Shown here piece after piece: positions 7,885 through 15,614 of a DNA stretch of 64,000 nt. The notes under the pieces are model-generated. The model saw only the letters and a list, made by a program, of their open reading frames with translations. It did not search any database and had not been told where the DNA came from. Numbering within the stretch: position 1 is the stretch's first letter; every line of letters begins with the position of its first letter. The position numbers and the translations under genes are program-made. The DNA is taken from the NCBI GenBank assembly GCA_963741525.1, contig CAVUIW010000028.1:310001-374000 (forward strand). Reading direction: 5' to 3'. This stretch comes from JANNSX01 sp963741525. GTDB taxonomy: Bacteria; Pseudomonadota; Alphaproteobacteria; Rhizobiales; Hyphomicrobiaceae.

Positions 7885-8490
7885 ATGCAGAAATTCACGA
7901 CCCTCACCGGCATCGCCGCCCCCTTCGCGGAGATCAATGTCGATACCGACAAGATCATCCCGAAGCAGTTCCTGAAGACCATCCTGCGCACGGGCCTCGG
8001 CAAGAGCCTGTTCCACGAGATGCGCTACGACGCCTCCGGCAGGGAGATCGCGGACTTCGTGCTGAACAAGCCAGCCTACCGGAAGGCGCAAATCCTCGTC
8101 ACGGGCGAGAACTTCGGCTGCGGCTCGAGCCGCGAGCACGCGCCGTGGGCGTTGCTCGATTTCGGTATCCGCTGCGTGATCGCGCCGAGCTTTGCCGACA
8201 TTTTCTACAACAACTGCTTCCAGAACGGCATTCTGCCGATCGTGCTGCCGCAGGAGGACGTCGACAAGCTGCTCGACGATGCGAGCCGCGGCTCGAATGC
8301 GACGGTGAGCGTCGATCTCGAGAAACAGGAAATCCGCGGCCCCGACGGCGGCCTCATCCGCTTCGACCTCGATCCCTTCAAGAAGCATTGCCTCTTGAAC
8401 GGCCTCGACGCCATCGGGCTGACGATGGAGAAGGGCCAGAAGATCGACGCCTTCGAGGCGAAGGCTGCCAAGGCGCGGGCTTGGGCGTAG
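7885..8490 (+). CDS. leuD: 3-isopropylmalate dehydratase small subunit
   Basis: 201 residues, the standard LeuD length. It forms with LeuC the isomerase that converts 2-isopropylmalate to 3-isopropylmalate in leucine synthesis. Diagnostic segments are visible: NVDTDKIIPKQFLK near the N terminus, TGENFGCGSSREHAPWAL (about residues 72-89, the swivelling-domain active-site loop) and APSFADIFYNNCFQNG. ATG 7885 follows an AGGCCAGCCC leader with a weak ribosome site. leuC is not in the window, and leuB lies 2 kb downstream with two reverse-strand genes in between. Confidence 0.97.
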   Translation: MQKFTTLTGIAAPFAEINVDTDKIIPKQFLKTILRTGLGKSLFHEMRYDASGREIADFVLNKPAYRKAQILVTGENFGCGSSREHAPWALLDFGIRCVIAPSFADIFYNNCFQNGILPIVLPQEDVDKLLDDASRGSNATVSVDLEKQEIRGPDGGLIRFDLDPFKKHCLLNGLDAIGLTMEKGQKIDAFEAKAAKARAWA

Positions 8491-8493
8491 CTC

Positions 8494-9294
8494 TCACCCC
8501 ACGAACCGCGCCACTTCCGCCATCGTCCAAGCGGGAAACTCCCAATTCACCGCATGTCCCGACGTCTCGTGCACGACGAGGCGGGCGCCGGGGATCGCCT
8601 TGACGAGGCGGTCCTGCTCGTCGCGGAAGAAGATGCCGTCGTGAACGCCCCAGATGACGAGCGCCGGCGCAGCAACGCGGGCGAGATCGGCGCCGTCGTG
8701 ATTGGCCGGGCGGTAGCCGATCAGCGCATCGGCCTCCATCTTCCAGACATGGGCCGGGATCTTGGCGCTCTCGTCGACCACGCGCTCGAGCGTCATGCCG
8801 GGGCCCATCGGATTGACGCAGGTGCCGGACTGGAAGTCGTGCGAGAATTGCCTGGGCATTGGATCGGTGAGATCGGCGACGGCGGCCTTGAGACCCAGGA
8901 CCACCTCGTTGTCCGCGGTGGTGGCCGAGGCGATGAGCACCAGATGCGAGATGAGGTCGGGCCGCCTGATGGCGATGTCTTGGGCGATGAAGGAGCCCAT
9001 GGAGTGGCCGATGATCACCGCCTTGCCGATGCCCTTCGCCGCCATGAAGGCGATCACGTCGTCCGCGTGCTCCCGGACCGTGTAGCGCTCGCGTGGTTTC
9101 GAGGTTTCGCCATGCCCCCGCAAGGACGGCGCATAGGCGCGCCAGCCCGAGGGCAAGATCCGCAGCATGCCGTTGTGCGAGTACCAGCTGTCGCCATAGC
9201 CGTGGATGAAGATGGCGATCCGCGGACCTTCACCGGCGATCGCGTGCTCCATCGTGACGCCATTCGGCAGTGTGACCGTCGCAAGCTCGACCAT
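8494..9294 (-). CDS. Alpha/beta hydrolase
   Basis: 266 residues of the alpha/beta-hydrolase fold. The oxyanion-loop segment IFIHGYGDSWYSH is at about residues 28-40, the nucleophile elbow is GHSMGSF (Ser at about 97), an acidic residue follows in WGVHDGIFF and the catalytic His in SGHAVNWE close to the C terminus. The cap region between strands 6 and 7 is short. Substrate cannot be read from sequence; haloalkane, ester or lactone hydrolases are all possible. It sits between leuD and leuB on the opposite strand and ends 4 bases from the leuD stop. Confidence 0.88.
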   Translation of the reverse strand: MVELATVTLPNGVTMEHAIAGEGPRIAIFIHGYGDSWYSHNGMLRILPSGWRAYAPSLRGHGETSKPRERYTVREHADDVIAFMAAKGIGKAVIIGHSMGSFIAQDIAIRRPDLISHLVLIASATTADNEVVLGLKAAVADLTDPMPRQFSHDFQSGTCVNPMGPGMTLERVVDESAKIPAHVWKMEADALIGYRPANHDGADLARVAAPALVIWGVHDGIFFRDEQDRLVKAIPGARLVVHETSGHAVNWEFPAWTMAEVARFVG

Positions 9295-9303
9295 GCTCGT
9301 CTC

Positions 9304-10320
9304 CTACTCTGGCAATTTCATCTCGCCCTCGGCGGCCGCAACCACGCGGCCAGACCGGAAGAGTTCAACTTTGCCCGCATAGCGCCCCGCCGGCCAGCGT
9401 GCGAGCTTGAGCTTCTTGCCCGCGAACCCGACATAGGTCGCCTTCGCTCGCTCGACCGGCGCCATCGCGTGCTCCTGTTTCCAGTCGCCGGGCCCGTCGA
9501 GCACGAAGCGAAGTTGATCGCCCTCGCGCATGTTCATGACGCGGGCGAAGAAGACGAAGCCAGGCGACGTGGGCGAGGCCGCCTTGTCGGGCGAAAGCCC
9601 TACTTCGAGGTCCTTCGGCGACAGCGCGGCGCCGGCAAATCCCACTTCCAGAATACGCGACTCGGTCGAGGCCAGCGCGCTCGCGACGTCCGGCCCCCAG
9701 AGCGTGCCCGCAGTAGCCTTGCCGGCATCGGCGGCACAAGCGGCACCCGCCTCGCCGCCGGTGAACGGATCAACGAGCTTGCCGTTGTGGCGCACCTCGA
9801 AATGGACGTGCGGGAACTGGGTCAGCCCGGACAACCCGACCTCACCGATCGGCGTTCCGGCCGCGACTTGATCGCCCGAGCGGACCTTGAGGCTGCCCTT
9901 GCGCATGTGCCCGTAGATCGTCTGCCAGCCATCGCCATGGTCGACGATGACCACATTGCCGAGGCCGTAGGAGGTGACGCGCTTGGCCTCCTCCTCGGTG
10001 TCGACAAGATCATCCTCGACGCCCTCGCGCGTTTTGGCGACGACGCCAACGGCAGCCGCTTTGACAGTAACGCCCTCGGATGCCGCGGGCATGTTCAAGA
10101 CGCGGATGTCCGTCCCGGTGTGCCCGTCATAGGTGGCGCCACCGCACAGATAGTCCTGGCCGGCAGGACCCGGATCGACGTCGACGAAGTTCTGGACATA
10201 GCAGGTCGTGCCGGCTTCGCAGTCGAGCGGTAGGGCGAGGCGGGGGGCCTCGGCTGCGGCCGGAGCAGCTGCGAAGGTCAGCAGCCCGGCGATGCCGAAC
10301 GCTCGTGCGCTCTTGATCAT
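9304..10320 (-). CDS. Secreted M23 family metallopeptidase (LytM-type)
   Basis: 338 residues with a signal peptide ending near AAAEAP. The LytM domain occupies about residues 60-190: the zinc ligands are the His and Asp of GHTGTDIRV and the HVHFEVRHNG pair, with YGHM between. An acidic insertion (REGVEDDLVDTEEEAKR) lies within the domain. The C-terminal 130 residues form a separate domain not recognised, with a pattern of beta strands. Probably a periplasmic peptidoglycan endopeptidase. It is divergent from leuB and 9 bases upstream of the hydrolase gene on the same strand. Confidence 0.88.
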   Translation of the reverse strand: MIKSARAFGIAGLLTFAAAPAAAEAPRLALPLDCEAGTTCYVQNFVDVDPGPAGQDYLCGGATYDGHTGTDIRVLNMPAASEGVTVKAAAVGVVAKTREGVEDDLVDTEEEAKRVTSYGLGNVVIVDHGDGWQTIYGHMRKGSLKVRSGDQVAAGTPIGEVGLSGLTQFPHVHFEVRHNGKLVDPFTGGEAGAACAADAGKATAGTLWGPDVASALASTESRILEVGFAGAALSPKDLEVGLSPDKAASPTSPGFVFFARVMNMREGDQLRFVLDGPGDWKQEHAMAPVERAKATYVGFAGKKLKLARWPAGRYAGKVELFRSGRVVAAAEGEMKLPE

Positions 10321-10455
10321 GGTCAGAGCCTACCACGAAACCGTGGCGCTCCCACGGCCCTCGCCAGGATGGTAGCCTTGCGCCCCGGCCTCCCCGGAGC
10401 TAGCAATCGGGCCGAAATCCACTCCTATGCTCCCCTCGATCCACAGGACACCCCC

Positions 10456-11565
10456 ATGGCCAGCTTCGACGTGCTCCTTCTCCCCGGCGACGGCATCGGC
10501 CCGGAGGTCATGGCCGAGACGAAAAAGGTCATCGGCTGGCTCGCCAAGCAGAAGAAAGGCGTGTTCAACACCGAGGAAGGCCTCGTCGGCGGTTCGGCCT
10601 ACGACAAGCACAAGGTGGCTGTGACCGAGGAGTGCATGAACCAAGCACTCAAGGCAGATGCCGTGCTGTTCGGCGCGGTCGGCGGTCCGAAGTGGGACAA
10701 GGTGCCGTACGACGTGCGTCCCGAGGCAGCGCTGCTGCGGCTCAGGAAAGACCTCAGCCTGTTCGCCAATCTGCGTCCGGCCATCTGCCACGCCTCGCTC
10801 GCCGACGCCTCGAGTCTCAAGCGCGAGCTCGTCGAAGGCCTCGACATCATGATCGTGCGCGAGTTGACCGGCGGCGTCTATTTCGGCGCACCGAAGGAGG
10901 TCGTCACCCTCGAGAATGGTGAGAAGCGCGCCGTCGATACCCAGATGTACACGACGCACGAGATCGAGCGCATCGCCCGCGTCGCCTTCGACCTCGCCCG
11001 CAAGCGCCGCAACCTCGTGCACTCGGCCGACAAGCGCAACGTCATGCGCTCGGGCGTGCTCTGGAACGAGGTGGTGACCCAGGTGCACGCGAAGGACTAC
11101 AAGGACGTGCAGCTCCAGCATATCCTAGCGGACGCCTGCGCCATGCAGCTCGTGCGCAACCCGAAGCAGTTCGATGTTATCGTCACCGACAACCTGTTCG
11201 GCGACATGCTCTCGGATGAGGCCGCGATGCTGACGGGCTCGATCGGCATGTTGCCGTCAGCCTCGTTGGGACAGCCCGACGCCAAGGGCCGGCGGAAATC
11301 GCTTTATGAGCCGGTGCATGGCTCGGCCCCCGACATCGCCGGCAAGGGGCTTGCCAATCCGATCGCCATGATCCTCTCGCTAGGCATGGCACTGCGCTAT
11401 TCCTTCGACATGGGGGAAGCCGCTGACCTCGTCGAGAAGGCGGTGACGGGCGTACTCGGGCAGGGCCTCAGGACCGCCGACATCGCGGAGCCTAACCGGA
11501 GGAAGGTCGGCACGGTCGAGATGGGCGCGGCGATCGTCGGAGAGTTGGAGCGGCTGGCGGGGTAG
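10456..11565 (+). CDS. leuB: 3-isopropylmalate dehydrogenase
   Basis: 369 residues, typical LeuB length. It oxidises and decarboxylates 3-isopropylmalate with NAD in leucine synthesis. Visible signatures: LLPGDGIGPEVM at the N terminus, GAVGGPKWD, the substrate-binding RELTGGVYFG, and TDNLFGDMLSDEAAMLTGSIGMLPSASLG with the metal-binding aspartates (about residues 247-275). EPVHGSAPDIAG completes the NAD site. The start at 10456 was chosen since the 29 upstream codons show no homology. Separated from leuD by two reverse-strand genes, a common loose arrangement in Hyphomicrobiales. Confidence 0.97.
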   Translation: MASFDVLLLPGDGIGPEVMAETKKVIGWLAKQKKGVFNTEEGLVGGSAYDKHKVAVTEECMNQALKADAVLFGAVGGPKWDKVPYDVRPEAALLRLRKDLSLFANLRPAICHASLADASSLKRELVEGLDIMIVRELTGGVYFGAPKEVVTLENGEKRAVDTQMYTTHEIERIARVAFDLARKRRNLVHSADKRNVMRSGVLWNEVVTQVHAKDYKDVQLQHILADACAMQLVRNPKQFDVIVTDNLFGDMLSDEAAMLTGSIGMLPSASLGQPDAKGRRKSLYEPVHGSAPDIAGKGLANPIAMILSLGMALRYSFDMGEAADLVEKAVTGVLGQGLRTADIAEPNRRKVGTVEMGAAIVGELERLAG

Positions 11566-11647
11566 GCTGCCGGAGCAGCCACAATCGCGTCAAAAGCCCG
11601 GTGCAGGAGTCCGGCCGCCCGAAACCAAAGCGCCGTCGAGGAGCCCC

Positions 11648-12307
11648 ATGCCGAAGCTGCCGATCCTTCTTGCTGCGATGGTGCTGATGTGCGTTCCAGC
11701 CGGCAATGTCCTGGCCGAGGAATCCGTTGCCGCAACGGATGCGACGGCAACCGACTCGGCCATGACCGAGCTCCTCGCCAGGGAGAAGGAGGCCCGCAAG
11801 GCCTGCAAGATCGAGATCTGCTCGATCATGCTCGGCAAGAAGGCGGAAGGGAGCGACGTCGCCTGCGGCATCGTCAAGACCTGGCCCAAGGACGACATCA
11901 CCAAGATGATGAAGCGCACCAAGGTCTCCTGGCCCTGGGGCAACACCACCTGCAAAGTCGAGGTGAAGCTGAAGCGCCAAATGCTCGTCAGCGCCATGAC
12001 GGAGCCGAAATACGAGGCGGATTTCGGCGAGCACGAGCTCGTTTGCGACGTGCTGCGCGAGGGCGAGGAGAAATACACCTTCAAGATCGCCATGACGCCC
12101 AACATCACCTTCGAGAACGGCAAGGCGAGGGAAGGCTACATCACCTGGGGCGCGCTCGAGGCGCCATCGATGGCGAAGAGCGTGTTGTGGCCGGCAACCG
12201 CCCTCGACAATAAAGTCAATGCGCTGGGGGGCGAGCTCATCGAGGCCGTCAACGGCTTCGTCGAGAAGAAGTGCCCGGAGGTCAAGGACGAGCTGAAGCT
12301 CGATTGA
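11648..12307 (+). CDS. Conserved secreted protein of unknown function
   Basis: 219 residues with a signal peptide cleaved near NVLAEE. The mature protein has five cysteines (KACKIEICSIML, VACGI, TTCKVE, LVCDVL, KKCPEV) and is rich in Lys and Glu. A stretch of beta character (CKVEVKLKRQMLVSAM, YTFKIAMTPNITFENGKA) occupies the middle. I do not recognise the family; the pattern is that of a periplasmic protein of alphaproteobacteria. It follows leuB by 82 bases on the same strand and could be read through, but nothing links the functions. Confidence 0.7.
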   Translation: MPKLPILLAAMVLMCVPAGNVLAEESVAATDATATDSAMTELLAREKEARKACKIEICSIMLGKKAEGSDVACGIVKTWPKDDITKMMKRTKVSWPWGNTTCKVEVKLKRQMLVSAMTEPKYEADFGEHELVCDVLREGEEKYTFKIAMTPNITFENGKAREGYITWGALEAPSMAKSVLWPATALDNKVNALGGELIEAVNGFVEKKCPEVKDELKLD

Positions 12308-12427
12308 CTGGCGGCACCAATATCCCCGAGGATTGCTCTCCCCGCCGGCGCTTCGGGCGGCTAACGCAATTTAAATCAGTTTGCGCTGAAATCAGCCGAT
12401 TGCGGGTTAGCGACGAGGCATGGAGCC

Positions 12428-12931
12428 ATGGTCGACATCGCATTCGAGCAAGGGCAACTCATTCTCGATACGCCGGAGGCGCAGAGCGCCGGCAGTAGCG
12501 GGCTCAATATGCACGCCCTGTCGCCGATCCTGATCGGTCTGGCGGCGCCCTTCGTTCTGCTCTTTGTCATCCAGCCGGCGATGATGGAGCATGTGAGCTT
12601 CGTCGCCACGCTGCTGATGATCGCGGTATTCGTCATCTCGGCCGGCATCTACGTACACAGCGTGCTTTCGCCCGGCAAGATCGTCGCCGCCGCCTTCGAC
12701 CCCGCCGGCCAGACGGTCACGCTCGTGCGCGCCGGCCGCTTCGCGATCTCGAACCGCGAGGTCCACTTCCAGGACATCGCTGGCGTCGGTATGTCGATCG
12801 ACTACGACGACGACGGTTATCCGACGCGCTCGGCCGAACTCAGGCTCCGCGACGGCCGGATTTTCAACCTTCCCGAAGGTACCGAGGAGAGCCATATCCT
12901 CTCCCTCCGCGAGGTCCTGGGCCTCGCCTGA
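12428..12931 (+). CDS. Inner-membrane protein of unknown function with C-terminal PH-like domain
   Basis: 167 residues. Two adjacent membrane helices are visible (about residues 34-52, LSPILIGLAAPFVLLFVIQ, and 59-80, VATLLMIAVFVISAGIYVH). The C-terminal 80 residues alternate in short strands (IVAAAFDPAGQTVTLVR, REVHFQDIAGVGMSID, SAELRLRDGRIFNL) and end in a helix, the profile of a bacterial PH-like domain on the cytoplasmic side. Function unknown. Followed by a RIME-like repeat and then the helicase gene. Confidence 0.7.
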   Translation: MVDIAFEQGQLILDTPEAQSAGSSGLNMHALSPILIGLAAPFVLLFVIQPAMMEHVSFVATLLMIAVFVISAGIYVHSVLSPGKIVAAAFDPAGQTVTLVRAGRFAISNREVHFQDIAGVGMSIDYDDDGYPTRSAELRLRDGRIFNLPEGTEESHILSLREVLGLA

Positions 12932-12994
12932 TCAGGGTCCCGATTTAGGCTGGGCCTGGCCCGCGAAACCGGCTATGCAGCGCTGCCCGCTCAT

Positions 12995-13096
12995 AGAGCG
13001 CTATTCGATCTGATGTGATCAGATCGGCGCTCTAGGTTGTTGGTTTGTCGCATTTTCTTCGACCAACCGGTATCCACTTGGTCGGAAAATGCTCTA
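12995..13096. repeat. RIME-like intergenic palindromic element, two hairpins
   Basis: Two imperfect palindromes lie side by side in the leader of the helicase gene. The first (12995-13033) pairs AGAGCGC and CGATCTGAT with their complements, leaving TATT unpaired on the 5' arm. The second (13050-13092) pairs GCATTTTC with GAAAATGC and, inside, GACCAA with TTGGTC around the loop CCGGTATCCAC. The same loop core, CCGGTATCCAC flanked by a GGCGAA/TTCGCC stem, recurs at three other places in the window. The layout matches the rhizobial intergenic mosaic elements I know; subfamily not assigned. Confidence 0.7.
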
Positions 13097-13109
13097 GCAT
13101 CGGATCGCC

Positions 13110-14426
13110 ATGCCCTCGTCCCGCCCCTCGCACATGCACTGGCCCAAGGACGTCGAGGCGACCGGCGATTTCGAGGCGGCTGCCGCCTATGTCGAAACGG
13201 GCGATGGTCACCTCTTCGTCACCGGCAAGGCCGGCACGGGAAAGAGCACGTTGCTCCGTGCGCTCCGTGACGAGGATAGCCACGAGATGGTCGTGCTTGC
13301 GCCGACCGGGCTCGCGGCCGTTCAGGTCGGCGGACAGACGATCCACTCGTTTTTCGGCCTGCCGCCGCGCCTTATCAAGGCCGAGGACATCCGCCCCAGC
13401 CGCCGCCTCGGCTTGATGCGCAAGCTCAAGACCCTCGTCATCGACGAAGTCTCGATGGTGCGCTCCGACCTCATGGACGGCATCGACAAGATGCTGCGCC
13501 TCAATCGCAAGCGCCCGAACGATCCCTTCGGCGGCGTTCGCCTCGTCATGTTCGGCGATCTGCACCAGCTGCCGCCGGTTATCGCCGAGGCGGAGCTGCA
13601 GACCTATCTCGCCGATCGCTTCGGCGGCCCCTTTTTCTTCGACGCGCCGGCCTTCCGCGAGACCGATGCGAAGCGTATCGAGCTCGGCCGTGTCTTCCGG
13701 CAGAAAGACGCGCACTTCCTCGGCGCCCTCAACAACATCCGCGAGGGCGCGCCGCGCCCTGAGGATCTGGAGCTCTTGAACGAGCGTGTGTCGCCGCTCG
13801 ACACCCTGCCGCGCCGCGACGATTACGTGATCCTGACGCCCACGAACGCCGTGGCGCAGGAGATCAACATGGCCTTCCTGAAGGCGCTACCGGGAAAGAT
13901 CCATCGGCACGAGGCGCTGGTCACCGGCACCTATGCCGACAGCGCCCAGCCGACCGATCCGATCCTCACCTTGAAGGAAGGCGCCAAGGTCATCCTGCTC
14001 CGCAACGATCCGGAGAAGCGCTGGGTCAACGGCACGCTCGCCAAGATCGCCCGCCTCGAGGAGGACCGCGTGTTCGTCGAGATCGACGGCGAGGAGCACG
14101 AGGTCGAGCCCGAGATCTGGGAGGCGATCCGCTACGACTACGACGCGAAAGAAGATCGCATCGTCGAGACGCTCGCGGGCTCGTTCCGGCAATTGCCGCT
14201 GCGGCTTGCCTGGGCGCTGACCATCCACAAGGCCCAGGGCATGACGCTCGACCGCGTGTTCATCGATTTGCGGCGGGGAACCTTCGCGCACGGCCAGGCC
14301 TATGTGGCCCTGTCGCGCGTCCGCACGCTCGAAGGCCTCGCCATGGCGCGACCGCTTCGGCGCTCGGATATCATTTTTGACAGAGCCGTGACGGGGTATC
14401 GCGAGGTGTTCGAGGCGTTGGAGTAA
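13110..14426 (+). CDS. PIF1/RecD-like DNA helicase, AAA family
   Basis: 438 residues. Walker A is TGKAGTGKSTLL (about residues 39-50), followed by VVLAPTGLAAVQVGGQTIHSFF (motif Ia region), Walker B VIDEVSMV (about 112-119), FGDLHQLPPV (motif III) and the C-terminal UvrD-C2-like motif LAWALTIHKAQGMTLDRV with YVALSRVRT. This is the compact PIF1-like helicase of bacteria that acts on DNA ends or structures. ATG 13110 was used; ATG 13134 is possible. The start lies 13 bases after the RIME-like element. Converges with the next gene. Confidence 0.9.
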   Translation: MPSSRPSHMHWPKDVEATGDFEAAAAYVETGDGHLFVTGKAGTGKSTLLRALRDEDSHEMVVLAPTGLAAVQVGGQTIHSFFGLPPRLIKAEDIRPSRRLGLMRKLKTLVIDEVSMVRSDLMDGIDKMLRLNRKRPNDPFGGVRLVMFGDLHQLPPVIAEAELQTYLADRFGGPFFFDAPAFRETDAKRIELGRVFRQKDAHFLGALNNIREGAPRPEDLELLNERVSPLDTLPRRDDYVILTPTNAVAQEINMAFLKALPGKIHRHEALVTGTYADSAQPTDPILTLKEGAKVILLRNDPEKRWVNGTLAKIARLEEDRVFVEIDGEEHEVEPEIWEAIRYDYDAKEDRIVETLAGSFRQLPLRLAWALTIHKAQGMTLDRVFIDLRRGTFAHGQAYVALSRVRTLEGLAMARPLRRSDIIFDRAVTGYREVFEALE

Positions 14427-14431
14427 GGCAG

Positions 14432-14941
14432 CTACAGGCCCACGATCTTCGCCAGAACCCAAGGATACGCGTACAGCCACAGGCCAGCGCTGAGCAGCGC
14501 CACGGCGACACCCAGGATCAAGGGGTCGAGCCAACTGCGCGACGGGGCCAGAGATTCGATACGCGCCTTGCGCTCCTGAACATCGATACGAACCGATGGC
14601 ATCCTGCCCTCGAGCGTATCCTTGACGATGTGGGCCAGGATCGGGATCGACAGGGTCCAGGCGCGGCGGGCGAACAGTCCGCTCGGCCAGCGCACCGTCG
14701 GATCGTCGATCCAGACGGTCGTTATGGACTGCGTTCCGCTCGCGGGGAATTGCAGGCGAACGAAAGCCGTGTAGCTCGGCGGGAAGTATGCGGCGATGCG
14801 CTGGCGCATGTCCTCGCCAAGCTCGCCATTCAAGGCGCCCAGCTCGACGAACAGCTGCTGCCGGACGGCGTCGACGGAGAGGTCGAGCTCGGGATCGAGT
14901 GACACCAGCGTCGCCGGCAGGTCGATCTTAAACACACGCAT
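14432..14941 (-). CDS. Membrane-tethered protein of unknown function
   Basis: 169 residues starting at 14941, behind a GGGGGGAG ribosome site. Residues 1-115 are soluble, with alternating strands (FKIDLPATLVSL, TAFVRLQFPAS, ITTVWIDDPTVRW) and a helix rich in Glu. A single C-terminal membrane helix (about residues 143-160, LILGVAVALLSAGLWLY) would anchor it with the bulk in the cytoplasm (a tail-anchored arrangement). No family recognised. Divergent from the bactofilin gene, with which it shares an AT-richer 120-base promoter region. Confidence 0.6.
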   Translation of the reverse strand: MRVFKIDLPATLVSLDPELDLSVDAVRQQLFVELGALNGELGEDMRQRIAAYFPPSYTAFVRLQFPASGTQSITTVWIDDPTVRWPSGLFARRAWTLSIPILAHIVKDTLEGRMPSVRIDVQERKARIESLAPSRSWLDPLILGVAVALLSAGLWLYAYPWVLAKIVGL

Positions 14942-15061
14942 GAGATAACTCCCCCCATACATCACATCACTACCCGAGATGCGTGTTGCACAAGATCACT
15001 ATCATTAGTTCACTGCATATCGTAATGTGAAAATGTGTTCGAGTATCCATGGGGGGTTAGC

Positions 15062-15598
15062 ATGGCAGGCGTATCAGTAAATCCAAATCCGAGCTTAATG
15101 ACTCTGCATCCGGCGACGGGACGCACGACCGCATCTTCGTCTTCCTCGCCCTTCGAGCCGGCGCGCAGTGTCGGATCATCCGTGATCGGCACCGATCTGA
15201 CAATTCTCGGTCAGAATATAACGATCATCTCGAAGAATCAGCTTCAGATCGATGGCGATATCCGCGGCGATGTCACCGGCAAACAGGTGACGATCAGTGC
15301 GGAAGGATCGGTGATCGGCACGGTGTCGGCGGAAAGAATAGAGGTGCACGGTGGGGTCCGTGGCGCGATCCGCGCGTCGACCGTAACGCTGCATCCCTCG
15401 GCACAGGTCGATGCGGAAATTCTCCATATCAGGCTGGCGATCGCTGAAGGCGCGCAAGTCGAAGGCATGTTGCGCAAGTCGAAGAACGAGAGCGAGCTCG
15501 TGCCCAATCTCGATGCGAGCACCTATCTCGATAAGTCGGGCGCAGCGCAAACTCTCGATCTCTCGGAATTGACGTCGACGGCCACCGAGGATCGCTGA
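15062..15598 (+). CDS. Bactofilin family cytoskeletal protein
   Basis: 178 residues. The central part (about residues 45-130) is the right-handed beta-helix of bactofilins (polymer-forming cytoskeletal, DUF583): SSVIGTDLTILGQNITIISK, LQIDGDIRGDVTGKQVTIS, GSVIGTVSAERIEVHGGVRG and VTLHPSAQVDAEILHIRL, each turn with a Gly at the corner. Disordered Ser-rich N terminus and a short acidic tail are normal for the family. It polymerises and organises envelope-synthesising enzymes at specific cell sites. It is preceded by a GGGGGG ribosome site. Confidence 0.92.
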   Translation: MAGVSVNPNPSLMTLHPATGRTTASSSSSPFEPARSVGSSVIGTDLTILGQNITIISKNQLQIDGDIRGDVTGKQVTISAEGSVIGTVSAERIEVHGGVRGAIRASTVTLHPSAQVDAEILHIRLAIAEGAQVEGMLRKSKNESELVPNLDASTYLDKSGAAQTLDLSELTSTATEDR

Positions 15599-15614
15599 GC
15601 CTCGGGACACACAA